From VXNE01 sp963665455 (GTDB taxonomy: Bacteria; Pseudomonadota; Gammaproteobacteria; Pseudomonadales; Azotimanducaceae): a DNA stretch of 64,000 nucleotides. Location: positions 1,984,001 to 2,048,000 of the forward strand of contig OY762279.1 in assembly GCA_963665455.1 (NCBI GenBank), read 5' to 3'. The position numbers were made by a program, and so were the translations under genes. Below are positions 25,278-33,293 of the stretch, in pieces. Every line of letters starts with the position of its first letter. Position 1 is the first letter of the stretch. A model generated the notes under the pieces. That model was given only the letters and a program-made list of their open reading frames with translations, ran no database searches and was not told the DNA's origin.

Positions 25278-26472
25278 GTGTAGTGTCCCGAATAAAATGG
25301 TGTTTATCTGCTTGAGTTGAGGTATCCTTGCCGCGTTGTGGATTCGAGGGCGACACGATGCGGGTGGCGGCCAGGATCGAGCTGTCCAGGGCGGAGCGGG
25401 GCAGGCTTGCGACGTGGGTGTCGTCGCGCAGCACGCCCGTGCGGCTGCGGGAGCGCGCGCGCATCGTGTTGATGGCCTCCGAGGGGATGACCAACAAGGA
25501 CATCGCGGCGGAGCTGGGCACCGACGCGAACAAGGTCGGTCGATGGCGAAGCCGCGTGGCCCGGGAGGGGCTGTCGAGCATCGAGAAGGAACGCCCGCGC
25601 GGGGCGAACCACGGTGGCAGGGACAGCGCGGCGCAGGCGGTGCTGCGCGCCAGGATCCTCGAGGCGACCACGCAGACGACGCCGGTCGACGCCACGCACT
25701 GGTCGTGCCGCTCGCTGGCGCGGCATCTTGGAACGACGCACAGCTTCGTGAACCGGGTGTGGCGCGCGCACGGCCTCAAGCCGCACCTGATCCGCACCTT
25801 CAAGGTCAGCAACGACCCGCGCTTCGAGGAGAAGCTGCGCGACGTGGTCGGGTTGTACCTCGACCCGCCGCGCAACGCGGTGGTGTTCAGCTTCGACGAG
25901 AAGAGCCAGATCCAGGCGCTGGACCGCACGCAGCCGGGGCTGCCGATCAAGAAGGGCCGCGGCGGGACGATGACGCACGACTACAAGCGCCACGGCACCA
26001 CGACGCTGTTCGCGGCGCTGAACGTCGCCACCGGGGAGGTGATCGGCAGGACGTACCGCAGGCACCGCCACCAGGAGGTGTTGCGGTTCCTGCGGGAGGT
26101 CGAGAAGACGGTGCCCAGGGACCAGGAGATTCATCTGGTCCTGGACAACTACGCGACGCACAAGCACGAGAAGGTGCTCGCCTGGATCGAGCGCGGGAAG
26201 CGCGTCTTCCTGCACTTCACGCCGACCAGCGCCTCATGGGCCAACCTCGTGGAGCGGTTCTTCGCGGTGCTGACGGACAAGCAAATCCGGCGCGGCGTGT
26301 TCACTTCGGTGCCGCACCTCGAGAGGTGCCTTCGCGAATACCTGGCCAACTACAACGAGGATCCGCGCCCGTTCGTCTGGACCAAATCGGTCGGGGAGAT
26401 CATCCAGAAGGTCGGCCGCGCGCGGGACGCGCTATCCAATGCATAATCATCTTTTTGTTAGAGACACTACAC
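25278..26472 (+). mobile_element. IS630-family insertion sequence
   Basis: A 1.2-kb element with one transposase. The ends share GTGTAGTGTC as an inverted repeat (25278-25287 and 26463-26472), with weaker similarity inward, and are bordered by TA at 25276-25277 and 26473-26474. This fits the TA target duplication typical of IS630/Tc1-mariner elements. Confidence 0.85.
25358..26446 (+). CDS. IS630-family transposase
   Basis: A 362-residue transposase from the ATG at 25358; ten further in-frame residues upstream are possible. The N-terminal helix-turn-helix region is 'MTNKDIAAELGTDANKVGRW'-like. The DDE catalytic acids are visible in 'VVFSFDEKSQ', 'LVLDNYATHKH' and 'SASWANLVERFF'. It is a single uninterrupted gene, so the element could be autonomous. 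It cuts and pastes the element at TA dinucleotides. Confidence 0.9.
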   Translation: MRVAARIELSRAERGRLATWVSSRSTPVRLRERARIVLMASEGMTNKDIAAELGTDANKVGRWRSRVAREGLSSIEKERPRGANHGGRDSAAQAVLRARILEATTQTTPVDATHWSCRSLARHLGTTHSFVNRVWRAHGLKPHLIRTFKVSNDPRFEEKLRDVVGLYLDPPRNAVVFSFDEKSQIQALDRTQPGLPIKKGRGGTMTHDYKRHGTTTLFAALNVATGEVIGRTYRRHRHQEVLRFLREVEKTVPRDQEIHLVLDNYATHKHEKVLAWIERGKRVFLHFTPTSASWANLVERFFAVLTDKQIRRGVFTSVPHLERCLREYLANYNEDPRPFVWTKSVGEIIQKVGRARDALSNA

Positions 26473-26474
26473 TA

Positions 26475-26811
26475 GGTATCGGGACGTGCTCGGCGATTCT
26501 CGAGAGTGGATTCGACGGCAAGGGGCATTTGACTCGACGTGATGAACGCCCGTGCGCTTTGGTGCACCCGATCCTCCGCGATCTTGCGCATTCGTGACAA
26601 GCGCAAGTTGCGCACTCCATGTTGCCGGTATCGTCCCCGTTGGCAAGGCCAACGGGGAGGTAACGGCGGGGGATGCGCGGCTGGGAGACACCACGGCTCG
26701 AAGCCATGAACGCCCGCGCGCTTTTGCGCACGCGATTTCTGGGCGATTTCGCAACCGTGGACGGGACGATGACGACTTTCTGGGCCGCCGACGCTTCCTT
26801 AGCATGGGCCA
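26475..26811. other. Interval with two tandem leader-like copies and a hairpin
   Basis: Two stretches (26542-26592 and 26706-26811) both start 'atgaacgcccg[t/c]gcgc' and resemble the leader found before Rpn genes. The second leads directly into the degenerate Rpn copy C. Between them lies the strong hairpin at 26635-26657. Confidence 0.5.
26635..26657. repeat. GC-rich 10-bp hairpin
   Basis: CCCCGTTGGC and GCCAACGGGG are separated by AAG, a perfect inverted repeat. There is no T-run after it on either strand, so it is more likely a structural or regulatory repeat than an intrinsic terminator. Confidence 0.55.
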
Positions 26812-27185
26812 ATGGACAAAACGGGTGGAAGCCTCTCTTCGGACGACCCGTCGTCGTGCGGGACCTGCTGCGGGGCTTCGCTGCGCAGTTGGTCGAGCTG
26901 TTCGATCTCCGACACCCCGCGGCTCTGCTGGCGAACTGGGTCGTGCCCGACGGCGAACAGTACCAGGGCGACGTCGCGTGGCCCGTATCGTACGCGGACG
27001 GTTGGGGGCACTCGATGGTCCTGCTGTTCGAACTCCAGTGCATGGTGGACGACGAGATGGCGGTCGGGATGCTGCGGTACGAAACGCTGGCCCGTGACGC
27101 CCTGCGGCGCCAAGGGGAGCTCGAAGCCGACGGTGAGCTGCGGCCGCTGTCGGCGCTCCACGTCGGGACGGACGCTGGGATGCCG
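26812..27185 (+). pseudogene. Degenerate Rpn-family gene, copy C
   Basis: After the conserved leader and ATG, about four bases are missing relative to copies A and B in the first codons, putting the rest in another frame. In that frame residues such as 'GRPVVVRDLLRGF', 'GDVAWPVSYADGWG' and 'LLFELQCMVDDEMAVGMLRYE' align with copy A. The similarity ends near 27180, so the second half is absent. Divergence from A and B is much greater than between A and B, so this is an older copy. Confidence 0.7.
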
Positions 27186-27418
27186 GCACTGCGTCCGCAC
27201 GGCGCGTCGACAGGGTGGCGCGGCTCTATCGGCGCTGGCCTACCGCCATGGGGTTCGCGGGTTTACGATAGGAGCAGATTCCGTAATCGCAGCGGACTCG
27301 GTTGGCAGAGGATCGCCTGCCAAGTGGTGTCGAAATCACCGGGCTTCGGGAGGCGTGCTTTAGGGCGTTCTAAAGGACTGGAAGACGTGCGCCCGCCGGG
27401 CGCGGGAGATATCGACGA
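27186..27418. other. Region upstream of the ATPase-nuclease pair
   Basis: About 230 bases with no recognised gene, expected to contain the promoter of the ATPase/nuclease operon. I could not pick out a convincing promoter. Confidence 0.35.
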
Positions 27419-28870
27419 ATGACGGGCCATAGCTATGGGCTGAGCGTCAAGGATTTCGGCCCGATTGGGACGGCGGAGGTCGATGTGCGGCCGCTGACCG
27501 TGTTTGTGGGGCCGAGCAACACCGGGAAGTCGTTCTTGGCCGAGGCGCTCTATGCGTTGCACCGGTCCGTAGGAGCTGGCCGCGGTCCGGCTATGGTCGG
27601 GTTCGGACGCTCGATGGCTCTTGAACGCCGGACAGTGCCCGCGGCGATACGCCGAGAAGTTGTCCGCTGGGCCAAGATGGTGGAATCATCGGAACGTAAT
27701 CAAGACGAGTTGTTGGAATGGCCGGCGGGGGTTAGGGAATACGTTGAGAAGGAACTGCGGGAGCGGCTCCGTGGAGAGGTCCCCAAGGAGATAGCCCGAT
27801 GCTTCGGCGTAGAAGATGCCGCCGAGCTGAGCCGGCGTGGGGGCAATGCCGCGTCGATAGCCGTCAGCGCGGGCGAGCTAGGGAGCCTGGAGGTGGCCTT
27901 GTCGCCCAACGAGGCGACGGTCTGGCTGGGCGCTTTGGCCAAAGGGTTCCCTAGAAGCACGCTTCGCGCCTGTGTGTGGGATGCGACCTTCGGGCATGAG
28001 CAGGAGGACGGCAAACCTGAGTGGACGCTAGATGAGGTTGGGCTTATTGATGAGATTTGCGAAGCGACGCTAAGGTTGATGTCGCCGCTTGCTCGTCGGG
28101 CGTACTATCTCTTGGCGGACAGGACTGGCGTCATGGACAGCCATCAGGTGATCGTCAGCACGTTGTTGCAGAACGCCGCGTTGGCGGGGGTGAGGCCGAC
28201 GGCTCCGGTGCCGCTGCTATCGGGCGTTATGGCCGACTTCATCGACGTTTTGGTCACACGTATCAGTCGACTGGAGAAACGCGGCCGTCGCAGGAAAAGT
28301 GCCGTGTTGGCGCGCGGAGTGGAAGGGCTGTTGGATGGTTCGATCCGGGTGGATGTAGGGACAACAGGGTATCCGACGTTCGCGTATCGTCCGCAGGGGT
28401 GGAGGGAGGATTTGCCCCTTGGGCAGGCCTCCTCCATGGTGTCGGAGTTGGCACCGATCGTGTTGTATCTGCGGCACGTCGTGATGGCGAAAGACCTACT
28501 CATAATCGAGGAGCCCGAGGCACACTTGCACCCGGCGAAGCAGGCGGACTTGGCCCGAGCGCTAGCAGCCATCGTGCCAGCCGGCGTGCGCATCGTTCTG
28601 ACGACGCACAGCGACTGGCTGCTTGAGCAACTCGCGAACCTCGTTCAGCGATCCGCCTTGTCGGAGGAACAACAGGACGCCGGAGGGAGTCTGCAACCGG
28701 AGGACGTAGGTGCATGGCTCTTTCGGCCGAGCAAGGCAGGTTCCACCGTCGAGGAGTTACGGATCGATCAGGAGACGGGGTTGTATCCCGCCGAGTACGA
28801 CAGGGTAAGCGAGGCGCTGTACAACGAGAGTGCAGAGCTCTTCAACGCTAGGCAAGGGGGCGGTGGATGA
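27419..28870 (+). CDS. AAA-type ATPase of a putative two-gene defence module
   Basis: A 483-residue SMC/OLD-like ATPase. Walker A 'GPSNTGKS' is at residues 31-38 right after 'FGPIGTAEVDVRPLTVFVG'. Walker B 'LLIIEEPEAHLHP' is near 360-372, and the 'TTHSDWLLEQL' switch near 395-405. The long middle section is helical, as in AAA15/AAA21 proteins. Such ATPases act as sensors or motors in many phage-defence systems, paired with a nuclease or other effector. Its last four bases overlap the start of a PD-(D/E)XK-like gene (ATGA). It sits among mobile elements and decayed nuclease genes. It is not the PARIS pair as far as I can tell, since the partner lacks a Toprim look. Confidence 0.7.
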   Translation: MTGHSYGLSVKDFGPIGTAEVDVRPLTVFVGPSNTGKSFLAEALYALHRSVGAGRGPAMVGFGRSMALERRTVPAAIRREVVRWAKMVESSERNQDELLEWPAGVREYVEKELRERLRGEVPKEIARCFGVEDAAELSRRGGNAASIAVSAGELGSLEVALSPNEATVWLGALAKGFPRSTLRACVWDATFGHEQEDGKPEWTLDEVGLIDEICEATLRLMSPLARRAYYLLADRTGVMDSHQVIVSTLLQNAALAGVRPTAPVPLLSGVMADFIDVLVTRISRLEKRGRRRKSAVLARGVEGLLDGSIRVDVGTTGYPTFAYRPQGWREDLPLGQASSMVSELAPIVLYLRHVVMAKDLLIIEEPEAHLHPAKQADLARALAAIVPAGVRIVLTTHSDWLLEQLANLVQRSALSEEQQDAGGSLQPEDVGAWLFRPSKAGSTVEELRIDQETGLYPAEYDRVSEALYNESAELFNARQGGGG

Positions 28871-29343
28871 GCGTCGTGGACACCGTGAAGCGGGTGGTTC
28901 CGGAGTCCTGTCAGAAGCAACGATGCAGCAAGGACAGGTGCTCGGTGTTGCTAGCCGGAGTACCCCAGCCTCGGGTGGTCGTGGACATGGACTGCGACGC
29001 GCTTGGGATACCGGGCGATGCAGTGCGCTGTGACTACGTGGTGGTCAGTGGGAGCGATCAGACCTTACGGATCGTACCTATCGAGATGAAAAGCGGCCGG
29101 GTGAACAACGGTCGTGCGGTGGTGGGGCAGTTGCAGGCAGGTGCCGATTTCGCGCAGAGATGGGCAAGGAACTGGGGGACGGCGCGGCTCGTTCCGGTCC
29201 TTGCGCACGGGAAGGGCGTCGGCAAGCTGGCGCTCAAGGAGTTGCGCGGGGCTAGGATTTCGTTTCGGGGGACTCGCCTAAGGCCGCAACTGGTTCGCTG
29301 CGGCGAGCGCATTGCAGGTCTTCTTGGTGAGAAGGTTGCCTGA
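28867..29343 (+). CDS. Small PD-(D/E)XK-like nuclease partner of the ATPase
   Basis: A 158-residue protein translationally coupled to the ATPase. D56 in 'VRCDYVVVS' and E73-x-K75 in 'IVPIEMKSG' give the D...ExK arrangement of PD-(D/E)XK nucleases, with hydrophobic strands around each. 'VVGQLQAGADFAQRW' then fits the following helix. Three Cys at residues 15, 20 and 25 are evenly spaced near the N terminus and might bind metal together with C43. It is the probable effector of the pair. No named family is recognised. Confidence 0.6.
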   Translation: MSVVDTVKRVVPESCQKQRCSKDRCSVLLAGVPQPRVVVDMDCDALGIPGDAVRCDYVVVSGSDQTLRIVPIEMKSGRVNNGRAVVGQLQAGADFAQRWARNWGTARLVPVLAHGKGVGKLALKELRGARISFRGTRLRPQLVRCGERIAGLLGEKVA

Positions 29344-29769
29344 TTGGCGGTTGATCTGGTTTGACCCGTGACGACCATGCTGACAGATTGAAGGGATGTC
29401 CGAAGGGTGCGAAGCGCGAGGTCGACAAGCCGGTCCCCGTCAATAGGTGGGCCTCGGAGTCCTCCGTGCGAACCTGCCTTGGATGACGACTTGGCAGATG
29501 CGGCCCGGCGGGACAATCGCGCCGCGATCAGCCGCCTCGCGGGGCGCTGTTCCGAAGCGCGGCGAAGGGTGGGAATAGTCGTTGGATCGCCGCAGTGGGA
29601 TGTGTAACGAGCGCTTTTCCGCCCGGTGCTGCGGGATTGAGCCAATGCAATTCCGGGCGATGCCGCAAGTATCGACGGCACGATGAGGACTTTTGGTCGG
29701 CCCGCGCACCTTAGCTTGGCCCGACGGACGTAGAAGAGCGGGTTGCTGATCGGTTAGGGGGGCTAGCGG
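29344..29769. other. Interval with a leader relic that has lost its Rpn gene
   Basis: Bases ~29605-29730 resemble the Rpn leader ('gcgcttttccgcccggtg', 'cgacggcacgatgaggactttt', 'cttagcttggcccgacgga'), but the start codon is changed to ACG and no Rpn coding sequence follows. The first 260 bases hold nothing recognised. Confidence 0.45.
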
Positions 29770-30624
29770 ATGTCTTGGAAGGAACATCACAGAGAAAGCG
29801 CGCTACTAGCCTCGCGGGCTGAAGACGAGTTACGCAGCAACAACCCGCGGGCTGCGCAAGTACTCTACGCCCGCGCTGCGGCTACCGAAGAGCAGGCAGT
29901 TGCGGTTTCGGATACCAACAAGAAGCGGACTCCGGGCATATCGGTGGTGAGTACTGCGGCGCTCTATTACAAGTCGAGGGACTTTCCGAAAGCGCAAGCC
30001 GTCGCCTACCGTTGGCTGGGTGAGGGCAACTTGCCGGTGGAGAAACGGAGCCTAAGCGGTAGGGTGTTCCGGCCTCGACAGATCGAGAACCGAATCGCCG
30101 TGCAACGAGGTGTGCTTGTGCATATCGAGTCCGGCACGATCCCGGACACGGCAGTGACTCGAAACGTGATAATCGAGGAGTGCGACAAGAGGGCCATCCT
30201 CCAAATTCTCGAACGGGAATACGGCATACATCACGCGGCTCTGTTTCCCGATCTTGAGATGTTCCGCCGCGACATGGAGGAAGGAAGGGTACGCTTCCCA
30301 AACACGATGCTTGCAGCGGGCGCATCTGCCATGGATCGTGACGACTACCAAACGGCGAAATCGCACTTCAGGAATTGCGTCGCGTCCTATCTGCAACGGC
30401 ACCCAGAGGATGATGGTGGCTTCGTCAACATAGTGCCCATGCGGAATCTGGCGATAACCCTAGCGATGTTGGGTGAGTGGGATGAAGCCATCCGAGTTGG
30501 CGATCTTGTTCTACAGCTAGCCAAAAGACACCGCTCGACCAATAATAGTCGAGTCTTTAAGGAGACGGAAAAGGTCGTTGCGGACATTGGGAGGCGAGCA
30601 ATAGTGGCAGGACTGCGCTCTTGA
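29770..30624 (+). CDS. Helical, TPR-like hypothetical protein
   Basis: A 284-residue soluble protein. Residues ~5-90 look like paired helices of a TPR-like repeat ('ASRAEDELRSNNPRAAQVLYARAAATEEQAV', then 'AALYYKSRDFPKAQAVAYRWL'). The region near 160 ('REYGIHHAALFPDLEMF') recalls the end of FRG domains, but the rest of that domain is not obvious. Residues ~190-265 again look TPR-like ('ASAMDRDDYQTAKSHFRNC', 'NLAITLAMLGEWDEAI'). It begins right after the leader relic. It may be an accessory or sensor protein of a defence or signalling system. The function is not known. Confidence 0.5.
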   Translation: MSWKEHHRESALLASRAEDELRSNNPRAAQVLYARAAATEEQAVAVSDTNKKRTPGISVVSTAALYYKSRDFPKAQAVAYRWLGEGNLPVEKRSLSGRVFRPRQIENRIAVQRGVLVHIESGTIPDTAVTRNVIIEECDKRAILQILEREYGIHHAALFPDLEMFRRDMEEGRVRFPNTMLAAGASAMDRDDYQTAKSHFRNCVASYLQRHPEDDGGFVNIVPMRNLAITLAMLGEWDEAIRVGDLVLQLAKRHRSTNNSRVFKETEKVVADIGRRAIVAGLRS

Positions 30625-30683
30625 AAACGAAGTATGGGCAATGGCGTCCCGCTCCGCGTCGTCGTGCGACGGCCGACACGTTG

Positions 30684-31463
30684 CTAGCCGGACGATTCGG
30701 GAATCCCCGCAGCGCGCGCCAGACGCTCGGCCACCGCCTCGCCGCGACCAACACGTAGCATGAATTGTCCGTAGCCGCCCATCCCCCGGAGCGCGTCGAG
30801 CGCGTCGCGAAGGCACTCGGCGCGGACGCCGGGAAGCACGCGTGAGGCGGCGATGGCGCAAGGCGTGTCTGGCGCCTGCAAGTCCCAGATCACCGGTGCG
30901 CGCCCGCGTCCGGCCCGCAAGGTCGCCACTTCCCAAAGCTCGGCCACGCCGGCGTCTCGATAGATGCTCCGTTTGGCGCGCTCCAAGTGGGCGTGCTCGA
31001 CCTCGATCGCCAAGTCCCGCGGGATGCCCTCCATCACTTGAGCGGCGCGATCCCAGCCATCCCTGCCGGCCCGCGCTAGGAAGTCTTCGGCCTTGGTGCC
31101 GATGAAGAAGGACTGGTCCGGATCGCCGCTCTTGCCGGTCGGATCGTCCATCGCGCGCGCGGTGGTCGAGCGCATGCGGACTACGGCTAGGCCACAATGG
31201 TGGCACAGCGCGTTCACGAGATCGCCGAAGCCTTCGGCGTCGACTTCGTGGGCACCGCTCGGTGCCATGAACGCGGCGAAACCCGAAGCAAGGTTCCGCC
31301 AACACTTGCGATATTGGCGGGAGAGCTGCTCGGCCGCACGCTCCAGCGCGTCACGGGCACCGTGTACGTAGAGTATCCGGGACCCGAGCGATCCCATACG
31401 GCACTCGACGCGCACGTCCGGCGGCAGTGAGGAGAGATCGGCCTCAAGCTGGCTGGCAACCAT
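30684..31463 (-). CDS. Uma2-like PD-(D/E)XK nuclease-fold protein
   Basis: A 259-residue protein from the ATG at 31463. The central part 'SFFIGTKAEDFLARAG...PRDLAIEVEHAHLERAKRSIYRDAGVAELWEVA' follows the Uma2/DUF820 pattern: D-x-A-x-E-V-E, then a basic residue and 'Y..AGV.E.W'. The N-terminal ~100 and C-terminal ~60 residues are outside that domain. Uma2 proteins have an endonuclease-like fold, are often expanded in genomes, and their role is poorly known. A degenerate copy of the 5' end of this gene lies at about 11990-12175. It is transcribed leftward, convergent with the TPR-like gene. Confidence 0.5.
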   Translation of the reverse strand: MVASQLEADLSSLPPDVRVECRMGSLGSRILYVHGARDALERAAEQLSRQYRKCWRNLASGFAAFMAPSGAHEVDAEGFGDLVNALCHHCGLAVVRMRSTTARAMDDPTGKSGDPDQSFFIGTKAEDFLARAGRDGWDRAAQVMEGIPRDLAIEVEHAHLERAKRSIYRDAGVAELWEVATLRAGRGRAPVIWDLQAPDTPCAIAASRVLPGVRAECLRDALDALRGMGGYGQFMLRVGRGEAVAERLARAAGIPESSG

Positions 31464-31584
31464 TGCGACTCGGCTCCGTCGATGGTTGGTGACTGTTGGA
31501 CATCTTGGCACACGCCGCGGGGCTGCGGAAGCGCGGGCGGTGGTCGTTTACGGTGACGAGGCCTCCGGAAACGGTAACCCGGGG

Positions 31585-31674
31585 CTTTGGCGCACACGCC
31601 TCTGGGCGATGTCTCATCTGCCGACGGGACGATGACGACTTCCTGGGTGGTCCGTGCTCCTCTAGTTCGGCCCG
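31585..31674 (+). repeat. Conserved leader of Rpn-type gene, copy E
   Basis: 'ggctttggcgcacacg' to the ATG at 31675, matching the leaders before copies A and B ('gacgggacgatgacgacttcctgggtggtcc'). Confidence 0.55.
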
Positions 31675-32004
31675 ATGGACCAAGACGCCGCCTGGAAGCG
31701 CCTCCTCGGACGACCCGTCGCCGTGCGGCACCTACTGCGCGGCTTTGCCGGCGAGGTCGCCGAACTATTGGATCTCGACACCCTGCACCCGCTACCGGTG
31801 AGCTGGGTTGCGCCCGGCGGCGAGCAGCGTCACGGCGGCGTCGCGTGCCGCGTCTGATACGCGGACGGCTCGGGGTGCTCGCTGGTCCTGCTGATCGAAC
31901 TCCAGTCCACCGTGGACCACGGCATGGCGATCCGGGTGCTGCGCCACGAGATGTTCGCGCCCGATGCGCTACGGCGGCAGGGCATGCTCGACCCGGAAGG
32001 CTGA
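31675..32004 (+). pseudogene. Rpn-family gene, copy E, 5' part with nonsense mutation
   Basis: The reading frame matches copy A from the start codon ('MDQDAAWKRLLGRPVAVRHLL') but has a TGA at 31855-31857 where copy A has a Pro codon. The same frame then continues as 'YADGSGCSLVLLIELQSTVDHGM...RRQGML' before a second stop at 32004. The first catalytic Asp segment reads 'GGVACR' instead of 'GDVAWR', so it is inactive even if read through. Homology then breaks off and unrelated DNA follows for ~430 bases. Confidence 0.7.
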
Positions 32005-32431
32005 CGAGGTAGACCTGTAGAGGCAGGTCATCACCCGCAAGTCCGCCTGCTGCGGTCGTCAGTACCACCATGGAGCCGAGCATGGACCGTCCGTCGCGCT
32101 TCCGACGGGGCGGGCCCCGGGGAGGAAGGCGGAGCTTCTTGGGCGCCGACGAACGGTCCCAACCCCGCGTCGGCGTGGACGACGCCGACGAAACTGGTCC
32201 CGCCGCGGTTCCGCCGCTACCTGTTTGGTTGACAGGTCCGGTGCCGCACAGGACGATGCCGGCGCCGCCGTCGCGGTAGGGCTCGCCGCGGAGGGCTGCC
32301 TCCCCGGCGGTCGCCGAGGGCGGTTGCGGAAGCCGGGATCGAGCGCCGCAGAACGGAGCGAAGTGACGTTCTTGGGCACATGCCCATGGAGAGGTGTGGG
32401 CTGGAGCTAGGCACCATGCGTAGCGAGGGGT
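32005..32431. other. Unrelated DNA splitting Rpn copy E
   Basis: About 430 bases with no counterpart in copies A or B and no recognised gene on either strand. They replace the central part of the Rpn gene between its broken 5' end and its tail. Confidence 0.4.
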
Positions 32432-33142
32432 TTGGTGGCCGAGGTAGGGCTTCGGTGGCGAGAGTTTCTGAACGAGGAGAAGAACATGACCACGCTGGCC
32501 GATAGGGTGAAGGTCTGGGAGGCCGAACTGCTGGAGCGCGGGGAGGGGCGGGGCATCGAAAAAGGCATGGAACAGGGCATCAAACGGGGTGCCCAACGGG
32601 AGCGGGGATTCCAGCGCACCATGCTGGCCCGCCAGGCGGGGCGCAAGTTCGGCCCGGAGGCCGCGTACGAGCTCGCCGCGCGAATCGACCGCGTGCCGAA
32701 TCCGGAGGAGCTCGCGTTGGTGGGCGACTGGATCATCGACTGCGACGGCGGCGAAGACTTGCTGGAGTTGGTGGACGAGGCAAGGCGAGACGCTTGGCGA
32801 CGCGAGTTTCTGAGCGAGGGCAAAGGCCTGACCTGGCTGGCGAATAGGGTGAAGATCTGGGAGGCCGAACTGCTGGAGCGCGGGGAGGAGCGGGGCATCG
32901 AACTGGGCATTGATCAGGGCATTGATCAGGGCATCCAACGGAGCATCCAACGCGGGCGGGAACGCCTGCGCACCATGCTGGCCCGCCAGGCGGGACGCAA
33001 GTTCGGGCCGGCGATCGAGCACGAGTTCACCAAGCGAATCGCCGGCGTGTCCGACCCGGAGGAGCTCGCGATGGTGGGCGAACGGATCATCGACTGCGAG
33101 GCCGGTAACGATTTGCTGGAGCTGGTGACGAAGCCCGGCTAG
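32432..33142 (+). CDS. Tandemly duplicated C-terminal tail of an Rpn-type protein
   Basis: A 236-residue frame; an internal ATG at 32486 fits the 'MNTLAERV' position of copy A and may be the real start. It contains two successive ~107-residue copies of the Rpn C-terminal module: 'W..FL.E...LA.RVK.WEAELLERG', a run of four-residue GIEx/GIDQ units, then 'LARQAGRKFGP...WIIDC'. The two copies differ from each other and more from copies A and B. There is no nuclease domain. It could be a solitary tail protein expressed by chance, a remnant of copy E, or a partner that multimerises with Rpn proteins. Confidence 0.5.
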   Translation: MVAEVGLRWREFLNEEKNMTTLADRVKVWEAELLERGEGRGIEKGMEQGIKRGAQRERGFQRTMLARQAGRKFGPEAAYELAARIDRVPNPEELALVGDWIIDCDGGEDLLELVDEARRDAWRREFLSEGKGLTWLANRVKIWEAELLERGEERGIELGIDQGIDQGIQRSIQRGRERLRTMLARQAGRKFGPAIEHEFTKRIAGVSDPEELAMVGERIIDCEAGNDLLELVTKPG

Positions 33143-33293
33143 AGCTTGCGCCATGAGGTCGCCCACTCCCCGATGAGCGAGGCAACTGAGGGAAACCGTG
33201 CTGACTTCGTTCGAGGAGACGGCCTAGACGGTTGCTTGGCTCATCGACCGCGGTACGGGGACTACCGGGGACGGCCCTGCTCGCGGTTACGCC

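Noticed and set aside
27419..29343. Identification of the ATPase pair as PARIS or Gabija
   Set aside because: The partner shows a D...ExK pattern rather than Toprim or UvrD-helicase features, so the name would not be supported.
31214..33166. Minus-strand frame of 650 codons
   Set aside because: It covers the Rpn copy E pieces and the Uma2-like gene in the wrong frame; composition is Arg/Pro/Gly-rich with no domain.
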